A stretch of DNA of 19,510 bases from CAYLZW01 sp964388085. GTDB taxonomy: Bacteria > Myxococcota > UBA727 > CAYLZW01. The notes beneath the pieces were generated by a model, which had not been told where the DNA came from, ran no database searches, and saw only the letters and a list, made by a program, of their open reading frames with translations. Where the stretch lies: positions 1 through 19,510 of the forward strand of contig CAYLZW010000090.1 in assembly GCA_964388085.1 (NCBI GenBank), written 5' to 3'. Below, in pieces: positions 1 through 6,329 of the stretch. Within the stretch, counting starts at the first letter, position 1. Every line of letters starts with the position of its first letter. The translations under genes were made by a program, and so were the position numbers.

Positions 1-468
1 GTCCTTGGTGGCCTGGCGCTGGCTGTCGTTGAAGTAGGCGGGCACCGTGATGACGGCCTCGCTGACCCCCTCGCCGAGGTAGTCCTCGGCGGTCTGCTTC
101 ATGCGGCCGAGCACCATCGCCGAGATCTCGGACGGCGACATGCCCTTGCCGCGCAGCTCCACCCAGCTGTCGCCGTTGTCGTGCGCGACGATCTTGTAAG
201 ACGCCGTGCCGACGACGCGCTTGACCTCCTCGCTGTCGAATTTGCGGCCGATGAGGCGCTTGACCGCCTGCACCGTGTGCTCCGGGTTCGTCACCGCCTG
301 GCGCTTCGCGATCTGCCCGACCAGGCGCTCGCCGCTCTCGGTGACCGCCACCACCGACGGCGTCGTGCGCGCGCCCTCGGAATTCGGGATCACCACGGGC
401 TCGCCGCCCTCCATGAAGGCGACGCAACTGTTCGTCGTGCCGAGGTCGATGCCGATGATCTTGCCCAT
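1..468 (-). CDS. dnaK: Chaperone DnaK (Hsp70), N-terminal part, cut by window edge
   Basis: The first 156 codons of the Hsp70 chaperone are present; the rest lies beyond position 1. The protein begins MGKIIGIDLGTTNSCVAF, the phosphate-1 loop of the actin-like ATPase domain. At the truncated end it reads AVITVPAYFNDSQRQATKD, a DnaK family signature. DnaK binds exposed hydrophobic peptides in the cytoplasm in an ATP cycle driven by DnaJ and reset by GrpE. The ATG at 468 has a good ribosome binding site (GAGGGG about 9 nt upstream). It lies 32 nt after the grpE stop, so the two are probably co-transcribed. The identification is secure. Whether dnaJ follows cannot be seen. Confidence 0.97.
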   Translation of the reverse strand, partial: MGKIIGIDLGTTNSCVAFMEGGEPVVIPNSEGARTTPSVVAVTESGERLVGQIAKRQAVTNPEHTVQAVKRLIGRKFDSEEVKRVVGTASYKIVAHDNGDSWVELRGKGMSPSEISAMVLGRMKQTAEDYLGEGVSEAVITVPAYFNDSQRQATKD

Positions 469-500
469 GTACCCAATCCCCTCTTGCGCACGAGCGCGCT

Positions 501-1463
501 TCAGCGCTCTTCGCCGCTCTCGCCGCCATCGCCGGCCGCACCGTTTGGCAGCGCGCCATCGGTGTCGTCGGTGCTGTCCTCGCTCTGGCCGCCGGCGGGC
601 GGCCCCCCCATGGAGACCACCACCATGGACGGACGCACGAGGCGCCCGTGCAGGAGGTAACCCTTCTGATACTCCTCGATCACCGTGCCGCTCGGCACCG
701 TGTCGTCGTCACGCTGAGACACCGCTTCGTGATGCGCCGGATCGAACGGCTTGCCAAGGGCCGAGAAGCCCTCGATGCCGAAGCGGCCGAAGGTGTCCGA
801 GAGCTGCTTGAACACCATCTCGACACCCTCGACGAGCACCTTGACGGCGCCGGGCGCCGCGCTTGGCTCCGGGCCGCCTTCCGCGCCGAGGCTGCTCCGC
901 ACCGCCTCGAGCGCACGGTCGGCGTTGTCGAGCACCGGCAGCACCTCCTTCAAGAGGCGCTCGTTGGCATACTTGACGGCGTCGTCCTTCTCGCGCGTCT
1001 GCCGCTTCTTGTAGTTCTCGAAGTCGGCGGACACGCGCAAGAGGCGCTCCTGCATCGACTTCGCCTCCTTCTGCGTCTGCTCGAGGACGGCGAGCGCCTC
1101 GTTCTTGGCCTGGATCATGGCCTCGAGCATCGCGTCCTTCGGGTCCTTGCCCTTGCGCTTCGGCTCCCCGGCGGCGTCGTCCTCGTCGAGAAAGAGCGCC
1201 TCCTCGTCCTCGCCGAGGGTGGCCTCGCCCTCGAGGCTGACCTCGTTGCGCCCCTCGAACTCCTGCTCGAGGCTCGGGTCGGGCGGCGGCGCGGCCTTGT
1301 CCTTCGGATCTCCCGAGGGCGGCGCGTCGCTCGGGCGCAGCACCTCGATGGCGTCGGGATCGAGCCCGTCGTCGTCTTCCTGCTCGAGGCGCGCGACGCT
1401 CTTGAGGGCCTCCTGCACGGGGTCCTCGTCGTCGGCAGCGTTGAACTTCGTCTCGTCCGTCAT
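501..1463 (-). CDS. grpE: GrpE nucleotide exchange factor with long acidic N-terminal extension
   Basis: GrpE releases ADP from DnaK and so resets the chaperone cycle. At 320 residues the protein is much longer than the usual roughly 180-200. The core starts near residue 112 with the long coiled-coil helix (QERLLRVSADFENYKKRQTRE, residues about 138-158). It ends with the beta domain, whose typical segments GKPFDPAHHEAVS (238-250) and EYQKGYLLHGRLVRPSMVVVS (264-284) are clear. Residues 1-110 are an Asp/Glu-rich, probably disordered extension. A small Gly/Pro/Ala insert (about 192-206) interrupts the helix-to-beta junction, and residues 286-320 form an acidic Gly/Ser-rich tail. The gene sits between hrcA and dnaK on the same strand. 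The ATG at 1463 has no obvious Shine-Dalgarno. The function is certain; the role of the extensions is unknown. Confidence 0.96.
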   Translation of the reverse strand: MTDETKFNAADDEDPVQEALKSVARLEQEDDDGLDPDAIEVLRPSDAPPSGDPKDKAAPPPDPSLEQEFEGRNEVSLEGEATLGEDEEALFLDEDDAAGEPKRKGKDPKDAMLEAMIQAKNEALAVLEQTQKEAKSMQERLLRVSADFENYKKRQTREKDDAVKYANERLLKEVLPVLDNADRALEAVRSSLGAEGGPEPSAAPGAVKVLVEGVEMVFKQLSDTFGRFGIEGFSALGKPFDPAHHEAVSQRDDDTVPSGTVIEEYQKGYLLHGRLVRPSMVVVSMGGPPAGGQSEDSTDDTDGALPNGAAGDGGESGEER

Positions 1464-1707
1464 CGCACACGACTCAGTACCCGCTCACGGGCACACGAGC
1501 TCAAAAAGCCTTGGGGGAACGACGCTTCGGCTTTGAACGGCGTCATGATCCGAAACGGGCAGCCGAACCTCAAGCGAAACTCAAAGAGATCCGCGGATAA
1601 ACCCTATAGATACGTCCCTCTCCGGCCCCTTGCACGCGCTCTTTGGTGAGACACCGGCCTTGTACGCGCGCTCGCGGGCGGAGGCGTCTCTCCGGCCGCC
1701 GGCGGGC
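1464..1707 (-). promoter_or_regulatory. grpE-dnaK leader region; possible promoter, no CIRCE found
   Basis: This 244-nt gap between hrcA and grpE contains an AT-richer island (about 1590-1612, minus-strand text TATCTATAGGGTTTATC) that stands out from the GC-rich surroundings and could hold a -10 element. No convincing -35 accompanies it. I looked for the HrcA operator CIRCE (TTAGCACTC-N9-GAGTGCTAA) and for a sigma-32 promoter (CTTGAA then CCCCAT) and found neither in good form. A weak TTGAGC (minus strand, near 1503) lies upstream of the start. The gap is long enough for a separate promoter, but none can be assigned with confidence. Confidence 0.25.
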
Positions 1708-2787
1708 TCAACGCAGCAGCTCCGAGATCATGCGGGCGGTGAACTCGACGAGGGGCACCACCCGCCGGTAGTCCATGTGCACGGGGCCGATGACGCCGAG
1801 CGTGCCGACCACGTCCGCGCCCGTGCCGTAGGTCGAGGTGACCACGCTCAGGTCCGTCAGCTCCTTGAGCGGGTTCTCCTCGCCGATGAAGATGCGCACG
1901 CCCGGGGCCTCGTCCGCGCGATCGAGCAGCTCGAGCAGGCGGGTGCGCTCCTCGAGGATGAGCAGCACGTCCGCGAGCCGGCGCACGTCCTTGCCGCCGT
2001 CCCCCTCGAGCAGGTGACGGCTGCCCTCCACCATGACCGCGCTGGCGGCGCCGCCATCTTCGTCGAGGGCGGCTCGTCCGAGGCGCAGCGCCTGCTCCTC
2101 GAGCCGGTTCGCCTCTTGCCGCGCCGCCTCGATCTGGCGCTCGAGGATGGGGCGCACCTCGGCGAGCGTGCGCCCGGCGACCAGCTCGGTGAGGAAGCGA
2201 CCCATGCGCGAGAGGGCGTCCTGCGCGGGCAGCGCGGCCCCGAAGGCGCGGCCGCGATCGCCGGCGTTGTCCAGCACGCGGTTTTGGACGCTGCCGTCGG
2301 TGGTCACGAGGATGACGAGCAGCGCGTCCTCGCGCAGGCGCACGAGATCGATCTGGCGCAGGCGCACGCCGCGCGGCTTCGGCGCCCGCACGAGGCAAGC
2401 CTTGCGGCTGAGGCGCGCGAGCACGCGGCCGGCCTCCTCCATGGCCTTGTCGAGCGTCGGCGCGTCGTGCACCCGGGCCGCGATCTCGCGCTGCGCGTTG
2501 TCGGGCGGCTCGTTCACCTGCAGCAGGGTGTCGACGTAGTAGCGCAGGCCGAGCGGCGTCGGCACGCGCCCGGCGGACGCGTGCGGCTTGTCGATGAAGC
2601 CGCGCTCCCCGAGCAGGCTCATGACGTTTCGGATGGTGGCCGACGACAGCGACATGCGCTCGGCCAGCGCCAGCGAACCGACCGGCTCGCTCGACTCGAT
2701 GTGCTCGTTGACCACGGCCTCGAGCACACGTTGCTCGCGCTCGCTCAGCACGAGCTCCGAAAGCCCTGGGTCGCGAGGCGTCGTCAT
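1708..2787 (-). CDS. hrcA: Heat-inducible transcription repressor HrcA
   Basis: HrcA represses class I heat-shock operons by binding CIRCE operators, and its folding is aided by GroEL. The N-terminal winged helix-turn-helix is clear: SEREQRVLEAVVNEHI followed by SLSSATIRNVMSLLGERGFI and the wing HASAGRVPTPLGLRYY (residues about 15-85). The C-terminal signature GVIGPVHMDYRRVVPLVEF is also present near the end. From the chosen ATG at 2787 the protein has 359 residues, slightly longer than the usual 340-350. GGAAG lies 7 nt upstream of this ATG. An in-frame ATG at 2826 would add 13 basic residues (MGLPSRTASRKRS) and has no good ribosome binding site. The gene follows the HPt gene by 76 nt (37 nt if the 2826 start is used) and precedes grpE-dnaK, a common order for this operon. 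The identity is certain; the start is less so. Confidence 0.95.
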   Translation of the reverse strand: MTTPRDPGLSELVLSEREQRVLEAVVNEHIESSEPVGSLALAERMSLSSATIRNVMSLLGERGFIDKPHASAGRVPTPLGLRYYVDTLLQVNEPPDNAQREIAARVHDAPTLDKAMEEAGRVLARLSRKACLVRAPKPRGVRLRQIDLVRLREDALLVILVTTDGSVQNRVLDNAGDRGRAFGAALPAQDALSRMGRFLTELVAGRTLAEVRPILERQIEAARQEANRLEEQALRLGRAALDEDGGAASAVMVEGSRHLLEGDGGKDVRRLADVLLILEERTRLLELLDRADEAPGVRIFIGEENPLKELTDLSVVTSTYGTGADVVGTLGVIGPVHMDYRRVVPLVEFTARMISELLR

Positions 2788-2863
2788 GCTGCGCTTCCGA
2801 GAGGCCGTGCGCGAGGGCAGGCCCATCCGCGAGCTGTTGTCGTAGGGAGCGGGGTCGGCGCTG

Positions 2864-3265
2864 TCAATTGTCGCGCGAGGCGCTCCCCGGCATGAGGGCG
2901 GCCTCGAGGGCGGCGAGCGCCGCGCGGGCCTCGTCGCGGATCGCGCCCGTGGCGTCCTCGACGCTCACCTTGGCCCGCAGCTCCTGCTCGACGGCGGCGC
3001 ACAAGGCGCTCACGCGCGGGGCGCCCACCGTGGCGCTCGCGCCCTTCAGGGCATGGACGGCCTCGGCGGCGTCGTCGGGATCGTCGCGGGCGAGCGCGCT
3101 CGCGAACGCGTGCAGGCGCCGCTCGATGTCGGTGCGGAAGGTCTCGAGCAGATCCCGCGCGAGGTCCTCGCCGTCCTCGCTGACATCGGCCATCAGACCG
3201 CGCAGGCGCTGCACGGTGTCTTCGTCGACGATGGGCAGCCCCTCGAGCAAGTCACGTCTCCGCAT
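2864..3265 (-). CDS. Orphan histidine phosphotransfer (HPt) domain protein
   Basis: This 133-residue protein is essentially a single HPt four-helix bundle. The phosphoacceptor motif is AVHALKGASATVG with His71. Flanking helices are predicted at about 17-62 and 85-125, and the tail PGSASRDN is short. HPt proteins relay phosphate between response-regulator receiver domains in multistep phosphorelays. No kinase or receiver domain is next to it, so its partners are elsewhere. The ATG at 3265 is preceded by GGGGGAACGC, a good ribosome binding site; the open frame extends further upstream but that part has no domain character. It is the first gene of the hrcA-grpE-dnaK run on the same strand, so its expression may be tied to the heat-shock genes. 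No direct link to HrcA is known to me. Confidence 0.85.
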   Translation of the reverse strand: MRRRDLLEGLPIVDEDTVQRLRGLMADVSEDGEDLARDLLETFRTDIERRLHAFASALARDDPDDAAEAVHALKGASATVGAPRVSALCAAVEQELRAKVSVEDATGAIRDEARAALAALEAALMPGSASRDN

Positions 3266-3493
3266 GCGTTCCCCCAGAACCCGTCCCCCGCCGACCGCCT
3301 CGCAGACCGGCGCCGGACCCCACCCTACAAGCGCCGGAGGGTCGCCGCCAAACCAGGACACCGCCGAGAGCCGCGCTCGTGCGACGGCAGTATCTACGCT
3401 TCGGGGTTTCGCCGGCCGGGGTCGCATGGCATACGCACCCCGTCGTCCCCGAGCGACGCACGCGCACCGGGCCGAGAGGCCTCGGAGGATCCC

Positions 3494-3790
3494 ATGAAGC
3501 ACGCTCTCATCGTCAGCGCCCTGCTCAGCACCGTCGGCCTCATGGGCTGTGGCCCGGTCCAGTCGCCCGAGTGCGCGCAGTACATCGAGTGCCAGACGGC
3601 CATCGACGCGGACCAGGGCACGTCCACCGCCGACACGCTCGAGGACGGCTTCGGCGAGACCGGCACCTGCTGGAGCACCAACGCCGAGGCCGCGCAGGGC
3701 TGTACCGCGTCGTGCGTCGACGCGCTCGAGGCGCTCGGCACCTCGTACCCCGAGATCGAGTCCTGCCAGACCGCCGCCGCCGAGGGCTGA
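3494..3790 (+). CDS. Small cysteine-rich lipoprotein, family A (first copy)
   Basis: A 98-residue predicted lipoprotein of unknown function. The signal peptide MKHALIVSALLSTVGLMGC ends in a lipobox with lipid-modified Cys19. The mature part carries regularly placed cysteines in a pattern PEC-x2-Y-x2-CQ-x-A-x-D, TAD, G-x-CW-x2-N-x-E-x-AQ-x-CT-x2-C and EALG. The same pattern occurs in the gene at 4466, so the two are paralogues. The cysteines probably form disulfides in the periplasm or at the cell surface. The ATG at 3494 has GGAGGATCCC directly upstream. It heads a same-strand run of lipoproteins, a kinase and a phospholipase-D-like gene. It matches no characterised family that I recognise. 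Confidence 0.85.
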   Translation: MKHALIVSALLSTVGLMGCGPVQSPECAQYIECQTAIDADQGTSTADTLEDGFGETGTCWSTNAEAAQGCTASCVDALEALGTSYPEIESCQTAAAEG

Positions 3791-3817
3791 GCGGTCGCGG
3801 TGGCGCTCCGAAATCGC

Positions 3818-4105
3818 ATGGCCACGCGAAGGCTCCCGGCGCCGCCGCGCGCTTTGCTCTGGCTCCTGCTGGGGCTCGCCGGCTGCGCCAACCCCTCGGT
3901 CGACGCCTGCCTGCGCTGGCAGGAGGCGCTCGCGGCGCTCGAGTGCGTGCCGGCCGACTACGCGAGCGGTGTCGATTGCAGCGAGTACAACGACTACCCG
4001 TGCGACGCGTCGCCCTACTTCGAGTGCCTCGCGCAGAGCTACTCGTGCTCGGAGCAGGGCGACCTCGTCGCGGAGCCGAACGCATGCGCAGCGCAGTCGT
4101 GCTGA
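3818..4105 (+). CDS. Small cysteine-rich lipoprotein, family B (first copy)
   Basis: A 95-residue predicted lipoprotein of unknown function. The signal peptide has arginines, then LLWLLLGLAGC as hydrophobic core and lipobox. The mature part contains the motif GVDCSEYNDYPC, then YFECL, Y-x-CS, and G-x-LV. The gene immediately downstream carries the same motif string, so the two are paralogues. Start choice is uncertain: ATG at 3818 gives a compact signal peptide, while an in-frame GTG at 3800 adds six residues; neither has a strong ribosome binding site. Its last 22 nt overlap the start of the next gene in a different frame, which suggests translational coupling. Confidence 0.75.
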   Translation: MATRRLPAPPRALLWLLLGLAGCANPSVDACLRWQEALAALECVPADYASGVDCSEYNDYPCDASPYFECLAQSYSCSEQGDLVAEPNACAAQSC

Positions 4106-4413
4106 AGCTCCCGTTGCTCGTGCTCACGGCGGTCGGGGCCCTCGTGCTCGGCGCTTGTGAGAGCGAGAACGCCGCCGCCTGCCAGGGCTTCGTCGACTAC
4201 CACCAGAGCCTGCCCTGCGCCGCCGGCGCGGACCCGGGCGTCGACTGCAACGCCTTCGCGGACTACCCCTGCCCCATCGACGACTACTTCGCCTGCCTGC
4301 AGGAGGGCTACACCTGCAGCGCCGAGGGCGCTCTCGTCGTCGACGTGGTGCGCGAGGACGCCGCCTCGCAGACCAGCTACACCTGCGCCGACCTGCTCGA
4401 TTGTGAAGGGTGA
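4084..4413 (+). CDS. Small cysteine-rich lipoprotein, family B (second copy)
   Basis: A 109-residue predicted lipoprotein paralogous to the preceding gene. The signal peptide MRSAVVLKLPLLVLTAVGAL is followed by the lipobox VLGAC. The mature part repeats the family B signature: GVDCNAFADYPC, then YFACL, Y-x-CS and G-x-LV. The C-terminus is longer than in the first copy (about 20 extra residues ending TCADLLDCEG), adding two cysteines. The ATG at 4084 lies inside the end of the upstream gene (22-nt overlap, different frame), so the pair is probably co-translated. Function unknown; a periplasmic or surface location follows from the lipobox. Confidence 0.82.
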   Translation: MRSAVVLKLPLLVLTAVGALVLGACESENAAACQGFVDYHQSLPCAAGADPGVDCNAFADYPCPIDDYFACLQEGYTCSAEGALVVDVVREDAASQTSYTCADLLDCEG

Positions 4414-4427
4414 GGGGCGGTTGCTTT

Positions 4428-4457
4428 TTCAGCATCCGCTCCGGGACGGGCTATGCT
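4428..4457 (+). promoter_or_regulatory. Candidate promoter immediately before the second family A lipoprotein
   Basis: A TATGCT box (4452-4457) matches the sigma-70 -10 consensus at four of six positions. A weak TTCAGC lies 18 nt upstream (4428-4433). The box ends only 8 nt before the ATG at 4466, and the intervening CTCGCTGCC(C) contains no Shine-Dalgarno, so transcription from here would give an almost leaderless mRNA. The same TATGCTCGC string sits 5 nt before the start of the lectin-domain gene at 10125. Confidence 0.4.
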
Positions 4458-4465
4458 CGCTGCCC

Positions 4466-4753
4466 ATGAGCGCGCGCGTCGTCGTCCTAACGCTGGCTGT
4501 CCTCGCCGTAGCCTCGTGCGGCGTCCCGCAAGCGCCGGAGTGCGAGCGCTACGTGGCGTGTCAGGCGGCCTACGACAGCGCCTTCGAGATCTCGCCCAGG
4601 ACGCCGACCGCCGACTACGACGAGGGCGGGCGCTGCTGGTTCGGCAACCTCGAGACGGCGCAGACGTGTACGCGCAATTGCCTGAGCACGACCGAGGCGC
4701 TCGGGGAGGCCGCCAGCGCCGCCGGCCAACCGCTCGACGCCTGCGAAGGCTGA
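4466..4753 (+). CDS. Small cysteine-rich lipoprotein, family A (second copy)
   Basis: A 95-residue predicted lipoprotein paralogous to the gene at 3494. The signal peptide MSARVVVLTLAVLAVASC ends in a lipobox with Cys18. The mature part shows the family A string: PEC-x2-Y-x2-CQ-x-A-x-D, TAD, G-x-CW-x2-N-x-E-x-AQ-x-CT-x2-C, and EALG, with a terminal Cys before the end. The spacing between the CQ and CW segments differs slightly from the first copy. No ribosome binding site precedes the ATG; a -10-like box 8 nt upstream suggests a leaderless transcript. The kinase gene follows after 23 nt. Function unknown. Confidence 0.83.
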   Translation: MSARVVVLTLAVLAVASCGVPQAPECERYVACQAAYDSAFEISPRTPTADYDEGGRCWFGNLETAQTCTRNCLSTTEALGEAASAAGQPLDACEG

Positions 4754-4776
4754 CGAGGTAGCTTCCCCAGAAGCAC

Positions 4777-6312
4777 ATGACCTCTTCGCCGCACCGCTAC
4801 CGAGAGACCCGCCCGCTCGCCCATGGCGGCATGGCGACGCTCGTCCTCGCCGAGCGCGAGGACGCCGAGGTCGTCGTCGTAAAGCGCGTGCGCCCGCCGT
4901 TCGATCACGATCCCGTCTACCGCGGCCTGTTCCTCGACGAGGGCGAGCTGTGCGCGCGCCTCTCTTCCGAGCACATCGTTCGGCTGCTCGATCGCGGCAC
5001 GGACGAGCTCGGCCCCTTCCTCGTCTTCGAGTACCTGCGCGGGACCGATCTCGGCGTCGTGCTCGAGGCGCGCCTCGGGGAGCAGCGCGGCCTCGAGCTG
5101 GCGGCCTTCTTCGCCCTCGCGCTGCCGCTCGCGAGCGCGCTCTCGTCGGCCCACGAGACCGTGGGCCCCGACGGCGAGCCCCTCGGCCTCGTGCACCGCG
5201 ACGTCTCGCCCGGCAACGTGCTGCTCTCTTTGGACGGCGAGGTGAAGCTCGCGGACTTCGGCGTCGCGCTCTCGCGGCTCAAGACCGAGCACACGGTCGC
5301 CGGCGAGCTGAAGGGCAAGTTCGCCTACATGGCGCCGGAGCAGACCCGCACAGGTGACGTCGACGCGCGCGCGGACGTGTTCGCCGCCGGCGTGCTGTTC
5401 TGGGAGGCGCTCCGCGGCCAGCGCCTGTTCGACGGACCCACCGACGCTGACGTGGTGCACGCCGTGCGGGAGCAAGCGGCGCCGCGGCTCGAGGACACCT
5501 GCCCCGAGGTGACGCCCGCGCTGGCGAGTCTCGTCGCGGCCATGCTCTCGAAAGACCCCGCCGGGCGGCCCGAGACGATGCGCGAGGTGCACGAGGCGCT
5601 CGCCGAGCAGGCCGCCGCGCTCGGCCTCGATCGCGGCCAGCGCTCCAGCGTGGCCCGCCTCGCGCGCGCCTATCCGCGGCCCGACGTCGAGGAGCACGCG
5701 CACGTGAGCGAGCTGCGCCGGCGCACCCAGCGCGTGCTGAACGCCGCCCCCGCCGCGAGCGCCCCGCCGGCGCGCGATCTCCGCGCGCGGCGGCTCGGCG
5801 TCTTCGTCGTCATCGGCGCCGTCGTCGTGGCGGGGGTCGCGTTGGCGCTGCTGTCTCCGCGCGAGCCGCCTCCGGCAGCGCCGCCTCTGGCGCTGGCGCC
5901 GGCGCCGACGCCGACGACCACGACGGCGCCGACGCCGACGACCACGACGGCTCCGGCGACGACGACCACGACGGCGGCCACCACCGCGGCAACGCCCCCG
6001 CCGCCCGCGCGCGCGAAGCCGCCCGCGGACGAAGCCACGCCGAAGCGAGCGCCGCGGCACGAGAGGCCCGCGGCGCGCGCGCCCGCCGCGACGGGCTTCG
6101 GCACGCTCGTCCTCGAGAGCGAGCCGTGGGCGAACGTCTCCGTCGGCGGCGAGCCGCTCGGCCAGCACACGCCGCTCATCGGCCTGCGCCTGCCCGCGGG
6201 GCGCCACCGGCTCACGCTCGAGAACCCCGTCTATCGCCTCACGCGCGACGTCGACGTCGTCATTCGGCCCGAGGCCGAGACGCGCCGCTTCGTCGACCTC
6301 ACGAAGAGATGA
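4777..6312 (+). CDS. Transmembrane Ser/Thr protein kinase with C-terminal PEGA domain
   Basis: A 511-residue eukaryote-like kinase. Residues 8-275 form the kinase domain, with a glycine-rich loop LAHGGMA (14-20), the VVVKR lysine at 36, HRDVSPGN catalytic loop (140-147), ADFG (159-162) and MAPEQ (185-189). The catalytic-loop Lys of the usual HRDxKPxN is Ser144; this HRDxSPxN form is common in myxobacterial kinases, so it does not by itself mean inactivity. A basic stretch precedes one membrane helix (about 340-359). The following linker is Pro/Thr/Ala-rich (about 362-438) and encoded by a 24-bp repeat. The last 70 residues resemble a PEGA domain, with LVLESEPWANVSVGGEPLG and LPAGRHRLTLEN, expected outside the cytoplasmic membrane. 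It follows the lipoprotein genes closely and precedes the phospholipase-like gene by 17 nt, so a shared transcript is likely. Substrates are unknown. Confidence 0.94.
   Translation: MTSSPHRYRETRPLAHGGMATLVLAEREDAEVVVVKRVRPPFDHDPVYRGLFLDEGELCARLSSEHIVRLLDRGTDELGPFLVFEYLRGTDLGVVLEARLGEQRGLELAAFFALALPLASALSSAHETVGPDGEPLGLVHRDVSPGNVLLSLDGEVKLADFGVALSRLKTEHTVAGELKGKFAYMAPEQTRTGDVDARADVFAAGVLFWEALRGQRLFDGPTDADVVHAVREQAAPRLEDTCPEVTPALASLVAAMLSKDPAGRPETMREVHEALAEQAAALGLDRGQRSSVARLARAYPRPDVEEHAHVSELRRRTQRVLNAAPAASAPPARDLRARRLGVFVVIGAVVVAGVALALLSPREPPPAAPPLALAPAPTPTTTTAPTPTTTTAPATTTTTAATTAATPPPPARAKPPADEATPKRAPRHERPAARAPAATGFGTLVLESEPWANVSVGGEPLGQHTPLIGLRLPAGRHRLTLENPVYRLTRDVDVVIRPEAETRRFVDLTKR
5902..5973 (+). 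repeat. 24-bp tandem repeat inside the kinase linker, three copies
   Basis: Two identical 24-bp units (5902-5925 and 5926-5949, beginning GCGCCGACGCCGACGACCAC) are followed by a third degenerate unit (5950-5973). Each encodes an eight-residue block of the type AxTxTTTT, giving the Thr/Pro/Ala-rich linker between the membrane helix and the PEGA domain. The unit length keeps the frame, so copy number could change linker length without disrupting the gene. Confidence 0.85.
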
Positions 6313-6329
6313 GCTGAGGTGAGCGGGCC

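Noticed and set aside
5197..5217. Kinase catalytic loop HRDVSPGN lacking the usual lysine, considered as a sign of a pseudokinase
   Set aside because: The catalytic Asp142, Asn147, the DFG and the ATP-binding Lys36 are all present, and Ser at the Lys position is a common variant in myxobacterial kinases, so activity remains likely.
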